Below, piece by piece: positions 1-9,229 of a stretch of 32,825 nt of DNA. A model generated the notes under the pieces. That model ran no database searches. It worked only from the letters and a program-made list of their open reading frames with translations, and had not been told where the DNA came from. Every line of letters begins with the position of its first letter. Within the stretch, counting starts at the first letter, position 1. Position numbers and translations under genes: made by a program. This DNA is from Chara braunii (Eukaryota > Streptophyta > Charophyceae > Charales > Characeae). The DNA lies in contig BFEA01000646.1 in NCBI GenBank assembly GCA_003427395.1, positions 440,243 through 473,067 of the forward strand, given 5' to 3'.

Positions 1-282
1 TTTTTTTTTTCTTTTTCTTCTTCTTCTTCTTCTTCTTCTTCTTCTTCTTCTTTTTCTTCTTCTTCTTCTCCTCGTCGTCGTCCTCCTCCTCCTCCTCCTC
101 CTCCTCCTTTCGTCATCTTCATCTTCTTCTTTTCCTCCTCCTCGTCATCCTCTTCTTTTCCTCCTCCGCGTCATCTTCTTCTTCTTCTTTTCCTCCTCCT
201 CGTCATCTTCTTCTTCTCCTCATCCTCGCCATCTTCATCTTCACCCCCTGTTCGCCATCTTCATCTTCTCCTCCTTTCGTAA

Positions 283-319
<37 letters not shown>

Positions 320-636
320 CTTCATTATCGAGTCTTCGTTTTTTGCTCTCCTCCTCCTCCTCGTCCTCCTCCTCGTTTCGTCATCTTCTTCTTCTTTTTC
401 TTCTCCTCCTCGCCACTTTTTTTTTCTCCTCCTCCTTTCGTCATTTTCATCATCATCATCATCTTCTTCTCATCCTCCTTCGCCTTCTTCTTCTTCTTCT
501 TCAAGTTTATATTTTTCTCGTCTTCTTCTTCTCTCCTCCACCTCCTCCTCCTCCTCCTCCTCCTCCTCCTCCTCCTTTCGTCATCATCTCTTCTTCCTGT
601 CGTCCTCTTCCTCGTCATCTTCTTCCTTGCCCCCAC
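1..636. repeat. Pyrimidine-rich TTC/TCC microsatellite block
   Basis: The top strand is almost purely C and T, made of interrupted (TTC)n and (TCC)n runs with a pure T run near 283-319. Apparent reading frames here encode only Ser/Leu/Pro runs or, on the other strand, Arg/Lys/Glu runs, so they are not genes. The block ends at about 636, where ordinary mixed sequence starts. The opposite strand is a long polypurine tract that could form triplex DNA (inference). Confidence 0.95.
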
Positions 637-1578
637 TAGTTTGTGTGTTGCAATATACCTGAAAGGCTGTTTGTCCTAATCTGTGTGTGCTGCCCAACAG
701 ATTGTCACAGATTGGTTGTCACATATGTGTGGTTGGTGGGGGGCAACACACACAGACTATGACACAGTTTGTCGGGGGGGGATGGGGTGGAGTTGGTGGG
801 GGCCAACACCATTGCAGAACAGAGAACCTCCCCCCCGGCCCCCTCCTCATAATCTTTGGATCTGCAGATACTGGGGGGGTTCAGGGACACCACATATGCC
901 CCCCTGACCCATATATTAAAAAAACAAAGTTCGCGTTCGCCGATTCTTGAAACTCGTTCGAGTTCAGTCTGATGTATCAAGTATATGAAGTGGTGACAAG
1001 GAGATTAGTAGAGGAGTTAGATTATGATATGAAGTATATTTTTCATACAACACATGATTCGTGAAAACCATACAAAACCACAAAAACCAACATTTGCATA
1101 GAGTGAAAAATTAGAACTCAAACTTTTGTTTCTGGTTTGTAAAAAAGATACATTTTCGACCACTTTCCAAAAGACAAAACAAAAAATCAAACAAACAATC
1201 GAGCGATCCTTAATATGTGGAGGAAAACTCTTGCTTGCAAAGATCTTGTTATAGGACTATAAGTCATTCTCAATAGATTGGAAAAAAAGCAGAGCTCCAA
1301 TAAAACAAACGCGAAAGTTGTAAAAAAACAGTTTTAGTGAATTCTGGCATATAAGGCTACATGTCGTTTCCAACATTTTATAGACTTTATAAAGCAATTT
1401 TGAAGTTAACAATAAAATCTTTGCCAAAAAATGTATGTTATGTAAAATATTAGTACAAACAACTTTTGTCTCGAAGACATCTTCAAATTCTTAGTCAAAC
1501 ACAAGTTAATAATAAAAAAACGAAAGAAAAAAAAAAAAAGTTAAAAACACATTAAAAAAAAAAAAGTTTGTCTACAGA
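637..1578. other. Intergenic, no gene recognised
   Basis: The first part (about 637-910) is G-rich on the top strand and carries a short repeated motif, TTGGTGGGGG-CAACAC, near 732 and 794. From about 1000 to 1578 the sequence is very AT-rich with A runs and stop codons in all frames. I see no coding region, RNA gene or mobile-element ends. Confidence 0.7.
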
Positions 1579-1871
1579 CTATACACATGGGGGGACATAG
1601 ACGACAACTCGTTCACACAAAATGAAGGTGGTCACAAAGTGACAAGACAACATAACAGAAACCCGCTTCAGGGGATGCATAATAGGAAGCAGTAGCATAA
1701 TAGGGATCCCATCCCTTCACTTCCCCACCTTCAATCCTGCAACCCGAAGAACCATCACTCGGCCTAGCAAACAAAATGGCGTCATTCGTCATCAGCACGC
1801 GTTGACATCGAATGCGAAAAACGAGTATGTTGTGAAAGAGGAAGAAAGACTAAAATTAACTGCCTATATAC
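1579..1871 (-). repeat. Artificial second copy of the PLE 3' UTR
   Basis: These 293 bases are repeated, apparently without change, at 1910-2202 (constant offset 331). The two copies are separated only by the library adapter at 1872-1909. A diverged biological relative of the same segment lies at about 6374-6665 in copy B. The perfect identity, and the adapter exactly at the junction, show that the duplication came from library construction or assembly and not from the genome. Confidence 0.9.
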
Positions 1872-1909
1872 CTGTCTCTTATACACATCTAGATGTGTAT
1901 AAGAGACAG
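1872..1909. other. Nextera mate-pair junction adapter (assembly artefact)
   Basis: This is a perfect 38-bp palindrome made of the 19-base Tn5 mosaic end CTGTCTCTTATACACATCT followed directly by its reverse complement. It is the known circularisation junction of Nextera mate-pair libraries. The flanking sequence runs 'fragment end - adapter - fragment start', as expected when a read crosses a circle junction. It should be masked. Confidence 0.98.
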
Positions 1910-2244
1910 CTATACACATGGGGGGACATAGACGACAACTCGTTCACACAAAATGAAGGTGGTCACAAAGTGACAAGACAACATAACAGAAACCCGCTTC
2001 AGGGGATGCATAATAGGAAGCAGTAGCATAATAGGGATCCCATCCCTTCACTTCCCCACCTTCAATCCTGCAACCCGAAGAACCATCACTCGGCCTAGCA
2101 AACAAAATGGCGTCATTCGTCATCAGCACGCGTTGACATCGAATGCGAAAAACGAGTATGTTGTGAAAGAGGAAGAAAGACTAAAATTAACTGCCTATAT
2201 ATTGCAACATGAACTAACAAAACCACAACTTACCAGCTCGCGGC

Positions 2245-3968
2245 CTAGTCAACTGCGAAACTCCATATCAGGCTCACGGTCATATCCCAGATAGGGTCCC
2301 TCTTAGCCGCGAACGTATCAAGGACCTTAACGAAAAATTCCACCACGAAACCTTTTTTTCGAAAAGGCCATGTTCAAAATTATCACCGGCCCAAGGATCT
2401 TGTTGTGAGAGGAAGTGTTGTTATCAATGCGCGTGAGCCAACCGGTGATAGCCGCGACTTTCTACGTCTTGTTAGACCAGGAACCAAAATCTTGTTCAAC
2501 ACGAATAGGCAAAGCCAGTCCCAGTTTAAGGTTATCCTCGCTTCGAACCTTCTGGAAGGATCCTACAAACGGGTACCGGTCCTGAATTTTCAGGGCACAA
2601 CCCAAAGAATCCCAAACCCCCGTACCATTGTCTGTACGTTTCAAAGACAAGGTAGGGGGGTAACAGTTTTCAAACCTCCTCCTTACATCAGATGCTCGAA
2701 TCAGAGATGCCCCGTCATTATCCTTAACAATGCAGAATAAAGAAACGCCGTCCATTACCCGGATACCATGTACCCAACTACGTACTCCTGACACAAAACT
2801 CAGAAATGTACATTCTGAGTGAGCACACATAATGCATGTGAGCGGGGGGCTCATGCTACTGCCCATAGGAATTCCCAGTATTTGTTTCAGCAGAAAACCC
2901 GACAGAGAGGTGTACGTGTGCTCGAGTGTGAAGACCACAAAATTCCTCAAGTCTTTAAAAGTCAATCTACACCGACCCAGTTCCCCGACACTCTATATAA
3001 CGAAGCACCACGTCCTCTAGGATTCACCCACACCCCACTCCTTCCCTTCCTTTTGTGCCATTCCAACATCCAATCCAAAGCAGACAAAATTGGATCACGG
3101 GGCAGTCGGGAGAACATATCTTTAATGTCAAAGGATGCTCCCACCACCCTCATGTTCTTACCCTTGCGTATGACAACTTTGTTAATGCTGGTTAAGCGCC
3201 CGACCAGATCGCCGACATATTTGAGGTTGAAATGATAGTTGGACGGGAGGTCATTTAACAAACAGTTGAGTACCTTAGCTGCTTTCCGGCTTGCAGGTGC
3301 ACATGGCTCGCTAAAAGTAGGCAGATGGGGCAAAATCTCTCCAAGTCTTTATGCTTAGGCAGAGTATACCCTTTCCCAAAACTCCCCTTACTCAACCATT
3401 TTCCCATGCGATCCAATCCCAAACATTTATACTCCAGCTTGCTTCGAGTCAAAATCTCTTCCACAGTGGCGATCTGAGCCACGTAACCATTGCTTCGCAC
3501 AAACAGTTCCTGACAGGCATCGTAGTACAGCCTAGGACACATAACCACGGTCTCACTCGGGTTTCGAGCGACTGGTACCATTACCAGGTCATTGTACAAC
3601 TCCTTGACCGGGTAGACGGCTTCCACAGGCATATCGTCAGGTACCATGCGCGGGCGATTAAAACACATGGCGACATCACTCATGGTAAAAAACAAGGAAT
3701 CACGATCTCCCATACTCCAACTGGCGCATGCTTCAACCAATTTGTTACACACTAATTCAACTCTGTTTGGCTTGCTATATCGCTGGACATTACAAGAGTT
3801 ATGCACAAACTTAGGGACACGTTGGTCCTCCCATATCCGAAACCGGTTCGTAAGACAAAAGAAGCGGCAGGTTTTCACAGGTGCAAACGACAATCTCCCG
3901 GCTTGCATGCCACCTGTGATTGTGTAAGATATTAACAACAGTAGGATTTTTTGTCCATATTGTTCCAA
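2245..3968 (-). pseudogene. PLE ORF2, reverse transcriptase part (frameshifted)
   Basis: The RT lies in three successive frames. 3968-3255 holds the region before the fingers, with MVPVARNPSETVVMCPRLYY (an Ala where Asp would be expected in the D-[KR]-N-P signature), and the LPKHKDLERF finger motif. 3333-2962 holds motif A, FDIKDMFSRLP. 2965-2462 holds motif B, GIPMGSSMSPPL, and motif C, RVMDGVSLF. Motif C has Gly in place of the second catalytic Asp; copy B keeps Asp there. The remaining C-terminal part, AITGWLTRIDNN and onward, is shared with copy B and ends with a TAG at 2245-2247. An A7 run near 2355-2362 gives a further frameshift relative to copy B. Frame changes fall near 3325 and 2965. 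The enzyme would have primed cDNA synthesis at the nick; this copy is non-functional. Confidence 0.85.
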
Positions 3969-5066
3969 CTTTCCGCTTCAAGGTCCTACGTACAGTTAGA
4001 GGGATATGGGACGAATCGATTTTCCTATCAATTAACCTACGTACACCACCCAGACTAATCCGATCATCGAATTGGATTCTCACTACCAACTTCTTATGAA
4101 GTTCGAAGCTGTACCCGTTCTTAATATCATTGTTGATGATGCATCGCAACAAAGATTTGGTACACTTACGACGAAAATCCTTGATCACAAGAAACAAACT
4201 CATCAAAAAATCCAAGTCACAGCAAGAAGCCAATGCTCGTTTGTTCCTAAATTTCAACAAAGAAACCGAAAACCTATTTCCCCTTGTATTACCTTCTTTC
4301 CATTTGCGTAAATGCTCGATAATGACATTTGATCCTTCTTCTAGTACAACTTTACAGTTTCGTAATAGGCAGGTCTTATCTCCGATACGAAGGATAGACT
4401 CCCCAAACCATCTCTTAACACGTTTCCACTCTTCAAGCCAAACATTATTTGGGCTATAAGATAGGGTGAAGTTCTGCTTGCCCCCCTCGCCCTTATCGAG
4501 TAATAGTCCTAACAACTTAGTACTCCTACAACCCTTGTCAACACTAAAACTGATACACTTTAGTTCACCGATCTTTGAAACCTTGAATTTACACTTATTG
4601 GAGCTCTTCCGACGCTCCCTCTTACCTTTCCTTCGACATCTGGAATCAGATAATCTACGCCTCGTAGTATTGAGTATGGGAGACCCGTGCTTAATATAGT
4701 AACTCTCAATAGCAACCAGTTCCGATGCAGAGGATTTAACCAAAGGTAGCAAAACATAGCTTTCACTACCGTACGTCTTTAACCAGCGGTGGAAATCTGC
4801 CTTACTGTCCTCGCACTTTACTCTCCCGCGATGTTCCCTCCATCGGACATTCAGGTCCCATTCGGTCTTACCAATATATACGGTTTTACAAAACGAGGAA
4901 ATACCTATGTAAACGCAACTCTTAGCTTTGTCTAAACCTTCGTCATAATCCAGATACAAATTCTTTCATTCTTCGACAAACTTATTTCCCCAAGGTATAC
5001 ATCCCCGTATCGCCAATTCAAAAACAACCCATCTGTAGCTAGCTTCCAAATCGTGATCAGTTCTTA
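3811..5066 (-). pseudogene. PLE ORF2, N-terminal GIY-YIG endonuclease part
   Basis: The longest open stretch is 4959-3811 (382 codons, entered at a TTG). The same frame continues upstream to a TAG near 5067, interrupted by a TGA at 4966-4968, so the original start lay further 5'. Numbering from 4959, the nuclease fold shows CVY (15-17, in place of GIY), VYIGKT (27-32), the Arg/His helix RWREH (39-43), the metal-binding Glu in AIESYY (Glu85) and the closing LN (96-97). These are the catalytic positions of the GIY-YIG family, which in these elements nicks target DNA. Farther on comes a basic linker and a CxC motif (VVCTCENLPL). The frame leaves the RT frame near 3815, where a small indel separates it from the next segment. 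Confidence 0.85.
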
Positions 5067-5133
5067 CCTACACTTTCCTCTCGCGAATAAGGCTACGACA
5101 AATAGCCCAAAGTCTTTGCGTCGACCAGGTACT

Positions 5134-6258
5134 TCACACCCCGCTCTCACTGCCATTGTCAGAGACTTTCGAGGACGACGACATTGTGTTGGTTTCGCTG
5201 TCCAAAGATAGTATAGGTTGCACCTTTTGCACTGTTGCGGTTGCTCGAATCTTCTTAGCAGCCCAACGCCCAGCAATATTGTCAATAACTTGATTCTTCC
5301 GCAGGTACGGGACTTGTTCTCGCTTACAAATTTCCTTGACTTCTTTGTAGTCAAGCGAAACCGAAAAGTCCTTTGTCTCGCGAACATAACGTTCTCTAGC
5401 ATCCGGTTCCAAGCCTCGAACAATTTTCTGACCTAGGTTGCAAGGCCTAACTCCCAGAGTTTTTCGTGGTCGGCCACGTGACTTCTCGATGCCATACATC
5501 CTCCGGGCAGTATGTGTAAGCGGAGTAATGCCAGGAGTAGTATCACTCCCTTCCTCCTCTGATTCGGAGCTCAACTCCATCCGTTTAGTGCTGGCAGTCA
5601 AAGCAGCTACCTCCTCGTCAGTATCCGGATCGCTGGTGGCGTTCTGTTGGCGCAACCTGTGCTTCATCGTTTTAACCTTCCTTCGTCATTTGCGCCTCTC
5701 TTCGATCTCCTGTTCCTGACGTACAACTCCCCATCTACGTGACATCCGCAAATCGATGATGCGGGCAATCCACAGGTCATTAGCCTCTTGTTCACATTTC
5801 TTTTTCTCGTGTCGTCTCTCTTCTCTCTCCGCTTTCTCCAACTCCTCTTGCTTGTTCTTCTTATGCTCTTCCTTTTCCAGACGCTTCTTGGTCTTGACTT
5901 CTTCCTTCGCAAGTAACATCGCTACTAAATAGGCTGCTGAATCTTTAACATACTCAGACCGTTTAGTATAACGATCACCTGAAGGTGGTCTTCGAGGAGC
6001 TTCCCATCGATTTCACTACGGTGAAGTAGATCGGGCCGTCGGTGGCGCACCGATTACCTGACGATCACTTGGTTCCCCTTCCGGTACCGGTTGACGTCTC
6101 CGATCAACGTTTTCCTTCTCTTCCTTCCAATACAAACCGCAGTCACGAGCATAATGTCTGTACTCCTTACATGAGTAGCATTACGGAGGATTCCTTCGCC
6201 CAACGTGTCCTCCGCCACCACCTTCACTAGATTGCGGTTGTTGTCCTATAGAGGCCAT
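5134..6258 (-). pseudogene. PLE ORF1: CCHC zinc-knuckle, coiled-coil protein (broken)
   Basis: One minus-strand frame runs from an ATG at 6258 to a TAG near 5134, about 374 codons. It is interrupted by in-frame stops at 6181-6183, 6015-6017, 6012-6014 and 5686-5688. Residues 27-40 read CYSCKEYRHYARDC, a perfect C-X2-C-X4-H-X4-C knuckle like those of retroelement nucleocapsids. The knuckle directly follows the first stop. About 5919-5690 encodes a Lys/Glu-rich helix likely to form a coiled coil. The last part (5667-5134) is acidic and then basic, with an AT-hook-like GRPRK about 65 residues into that segment. A nucleic-acid-binding, gag-like role is inferred. The upstream frame is open for some codons, so the true start could be earlier. 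Keeping one frame across four stops suggests nonsense decay and not frameshifting. Confidence 0.65.
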
Positions 6259-6942
6259 GGCGCTCTCACCGCAACAATTCGCCGCTCGCTTTCTCCAACA
6301 GCAATGGAGTCAGCATGTATACAAAGTCTCAAACGTCAATCGGAGCAGCAACCCTCCGTCGGTTATTAAGTGTTTGCTCAGGGGCATAGACGACAACACG
6401 TTCATATAAAATGAAGGCGGTCACAAAGTGACAACACAACATAACAGAAACCCGCTTTGGGGGATGTATAATAGGAAGCAGTAGCATCATAGGGATCCCA
6501 TCCCTTCACTGCCCCACCTTCAATCCGGCAACCCCAAGAACCACCAGTCGGCCCAGCAAACAAGATGGCAGCATTCGTTATTAGCAGGCGTTGATATCGA
6601 ATGTGAAAAACGAGTATGTTGTGAAAGAGGAAGAAAGACTAAAATTAACTGCCTATATACTGCAACATGAACTAACAAAGCCACAACTTACCAGCTCGCG
6701 GCCTAGTCAACTGCAAAACTCCGTATCAGGTTCGAGGTCAGATCCCAGATAGGGTCCCTCTTAGCCGCGAACGTATCAAGGACCTTAACGAGAAATTCCA
6801 CCAGGAAACCCTTTTCCAAAAAGGTCATTTTCAAAAGTATCACCTGCCCAAGGATCTTGTTGTGAGAGGAGGTGTTGTTATCAATGCGCATGAGCCAACC
6901 GGTGATAGCCACAACTTTCTACGTCCTGTTAGACCAGGAACT

Positions 6943-7149
6943 AAAGTGAGATTAACCAATCGACATGAGGTTGTTGCATACATTCCGTAAGAAGGCCATA
7001 ATTTACAAGAGGACTCTATTGTTATGGTTCGAGGAGGTAGAGTCAAAGATTTGCTTGATGTAAAATACCATTGTATTCGAGGAGTGAAAAATTTACAAGG
7101 AATTCCTAATCGACGTGGAGGCAGATCAAAATATGGTGCCAAAAAACCC
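6943..7149 (+). pseudogene. rps12: Nuclear insert of organellar rps12 (mitochondrial type)
   Basis: The plus strand reads 69 codons of ribosomal protein S12, from KVRLTNRHEVVAYIP through [19 protein letters not shown] to [14 protein letters not shown]. The stretch [15 protein letters not shown] resembles the plant mitochondrial protein, which has CIRGVKDLLGIP, more than the plastid protein, which has an RGTLDAVGV-like stretch there. A TAA at 6988-6990 stands where a Gly codon is expected (IP-stop-EGHN). Only the C-terminal half is present and it lies inside the antisense RT of PLE copy B. It is therefore a nuclear mitochondrial DNA fragment (NUMT), not a working gene. The inserted DNA spans about 6942-7158. 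Comparison with copy A shows no target duplication and at most a few lost bases, consistent with end-joining. Confidence 0.88.
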
Positions 7150-7465
7150 CAAATTTGGAATCTTGTCCAGCACGAATAGGCGAAGTCAATCCAAGTTTAA
7201 GGTTATCCTCGTTTCGAACCTTCTGGAAGGATCCTACAAATTGGTACCGGTCCTGAATTTCCAGGGCACAACCCAAAAATTCCCAAACCCTAGTACCATT
7301 GTCTGTACGTTTCAAAGACAAGGTACGAGAATAACAATTTTCAAGCCTCCTCCTTACGTTAGATACTCGAATCAGAGAAGCCCCGTCATTATCCTTCACA
7401 ATGCAGAACAAAGAAACGTCGTCCATCAACCGAATACCATATACCCAGCTACGTACTCCTGACAC

Positions 7466-7934
7466 CACAAGCGGTTATGCTGAAAATTCAGGAATGAAAA
7501 TTCTGAAGTGAGAGTTTTTGGCAGTTTGAAAATACTTAATGGTCCTGAAGTGGTTCAAAGGTCCGAAGGCCCTGAAAACCACTTGTTTAGGCAGACCGCA
7601 TCCTGAAGTGGTGAAGGGTGTCCTGAAGTGGTCAAGTGAGAGTTTTGGGCAGTCCAAAAATCTTAAATGGTCCTGAAGTGGTGAAAGGTCCGAAGACCAT
7701 GAAAACCGCCCTTCGCCACTTGAGGATGCAGCCTGCCTAAACAGGTGGTTTTCATGGTCTTCGGAGCTTTTACCACTTCAGGACCATTCAGGATTTTCAT
7801 ACCTGAACGGTCCTGAAGTGGTGAAAGGTCCGAAGATCATGAAAACCACTTGTTTAGGCAGGCTGCATCCTGAAGTGGTGAAGGGTGTCCTGAAGTGGTG
7901 ATGAAAAATACGACTGTTGTTAACCTTCTCTCCG
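7466..7934. mobile_element. 469-bp insertion built from TCCTGAAGTGG repeats
   Basis: Copy A reads straight through TGACACAAAACTC. In copy B the six bases TGACAC occur at both 7460-7465 and 7935-7940, flanking this segment, so it is an insertion with a 6-bp target duplication. Inside, TCCTGAAGTGG occurs directly near 7543, 7601, 7621, 7671, 7811, 7868 and 7888 and inverted near 7773. A block of about 38 bp (7671-7708) is inverted at 7745-7783. No coding capacity and no convincing terminal inverted repeats were seen. It looks like a non-autonomous element of unknown class. Confidence 0.7.
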
Positions 7935-8175
7935 TGACACAAAACTCAGAAATGCACATTCTGAGTGAGCACACATAATGCATGCGAGCGGGGGGTTCAA
8001 GCTACTGCCTATAGGAATTCCCAATATTTGTTTCAGCAGAAAACCTGGCGCAGAAGTGTACGTGTGCTCGAATGTGAAGACCACAAAATTCCTTAAGTCT
8101 TCAAAAGTCAATCTACACCAAACTTGTTCCCCTGCGCTCTTATATAACGAAGCACCACGCTCTCTTGGATTCATT

Positions 8176-9103
8176 GTATATACATATGATCTTTTAAGAT
8201 GATAAAAAAAATGTATATTACTTTATTTTAATTTCTAAATATACAATAATTCGCCTAACAATAATTTATTGTGGAAAAACCTGATTTTTTCCTCGCCACT
8301 TCTAGTGGTTCTCAATAATTAGTTTTTTTTTTTGATTTTTTTACGTTGTAAAAAATCTTGCTCTTACAGAAGGCATAAAAACCATACGCTCAGAATCCTA
8401 ATTAGATTTCGCTCAAACCCAACATTTTTTTTTTTTTGGTTTTCACGAATCCTATGTTATACGTTTTAAGCATAGCATTGATCTTTTGGTCTGTGTTGTG
8501 ATGCAACTCTACGTTTAACTAAAGGTTCGACTAGTTCGGTCTGATCTATCAGGGATCAACCATCTTATGTTATGATTTGATAACAGGTTGATTTACGATA
8601 CAACTTTACTTGCCTTTACATCTCAACCTAGTGCCTTAGCCCCCTAGGTTTTATATGCTTCTTTGGACTTATTTCTAAAAGACAATTTTTAAAAGGTTGA
8701 GTAACTTTGTTGTGGGACGATGAAAAAATGTTTGGGGTTTGTGTGTGTAAGGCAGGGTATGAGTCGCAGAGAATGGTATAGTTGACTCCATTAATGTGTG
8801 GCGTGCTCTTATTTGTGTGATCGCAGGTATGCGTGTCAGATGATGGTTTGAGTTGCGATGATTGTTTGAGTTTGCGAAAGTATTGATGGACAAGCCACAT
8901 CAATGACTGTGAGACAAATTATCTGATGTCACACAACTTTATGTCTGAGTGATTCAAGTAGTTTATTTTGTGTGACTATTATGGCCAAGGGCACTCGAGC
9001 GCACACTTGTGTGCGAGAACCGCAATGAGTCGTACGTGTGTGTGCGCATGAAGTTGCACACTTACGCGTGGGAGACATCACACATGCGAGTATGAGTGAC
9101 AAC
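8176..9103. other. AT-rich intergenic stretch, no gene recognised
   Basis: Low-complexity AT sequence with T runs follows the truncated end of PLE copy B. After about 8750 it becomes richer in GT/CA-like dinucleotides (for example 9035-9090). Open frames are short and without recognisable motifs. Confidence 0.6.
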
Positions 9104-9197
9104 TTAGATTCTTTCTTGCCAGTGAGAATTGTTTCCTGGGATGTGGTTGTTTAGATTCTTTCTTGCCAGTGAGAATTGTTTCCCGGGATGTGGTTGT
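9104..9197 (+). repeat. 47-bp tandem duplication
   Basis: Two adjacent 47-bp units (9104-9150 and 9151-9197) begin TTAGATTCTTTCTTGCCAG and differ at one position, CCT versus CCC near their middle. The low divergence indicates a recent slippage or repair duplication, or an assembly duplication. Confidence 0.9.
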
Positions 9198-9229
9198 TCT
9201 GGACATGAAGATCGGGGTGTCGCTGGTCA

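Larger units (their letters stand above)
1579..6258 (-). mobile_element. Penelope-like retroelement, copy A (N-terminal GIY-YIG type)
   Basis: On the minus strand the order is ORF1 with a CCHC zinc knuckle and charged coiled coil (6258-5134), GIY-YIG endonuclease (about 5066-3811), RT (3968-2245) and a 3' UTR (2244 to about 1579, artificially doubled). GIY-YIG plus RT is diagnostic of Penelope-like elements. The nuclease lies upstream of the RT, the permuted order described for the Chlamys and Naiad groups, of which Chlamys is from green algae. All parts carry frameshifts or stops, so the copy is dead. Its 5' boundary is not defined: homology to copy B stops inside the RT, and 6259-6373 could still be its 5' leader. 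Copy B begins immediately beyond, in the same orientation, the head-to-tail layout often seen in this class. Confidence 0.85.
6703..8174 (-). pseudogene. RT remnant of PLE copy B
   Basis: Segments in order on the minus strand: 8174-7941 encodes the palm up to motif B (ILGIPIGSSLNPPLACIMC), 7459-7159 encodes motif C (RLMDDVSLF) and the thumb, and 6941-6703 encodes the C-terminal AITGWLMRIDNN region, ending at a stop at 6703-6705. Unlike copy A, motif C has both catalytic Asp residues. Copy B is therefore the better guide to the ancestral palm, and it is also clean where copy A has an A7 frameshift. The missing N-terminal RT, GIY-YIG and ORF1 make it inert. Confidence 0.8.
6374..8175 (-). mobile_element. 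Penelope-like retroelement, copy B (5'-truncated, twice interrupted)
   Basis: The 3' UTR (6374-6702) matches 1910-2244 with scattered substitutions. The C-terminal and RT coding region (6703-8175) matches 2245 to about 3030. Homology stops at about 8175, before RT motif A, giving a 5'-truncated copy typical of target-primed insertion. Two unrelated insertions split it: organellar rps12 DNA at 6942-7158 and a 469-bp repeat-built element at 7466-7934. Both can be defined precisely because copy A shows the uninterrupted sequence. Confidence 0.88.

Noticed and set aside
325-639. Open frames of about 100 codons on both strands
   Set aside because: They are pure microsatellite translations (Arg/Lys/Glu or Ser/Leu/Pro runs).
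1872-1909. A biological perfect palindrome or transposon end
   Set aside because: It is exactly the synthetic mosaic-end junction, with duplicated fragment ends on both sides.
6943-7149. Working organellar ribosomal protein gene
   Set aside because: Only the C-terminal half is present, it has a nonsense codon, and it is embedded in a nuclear retroelement.
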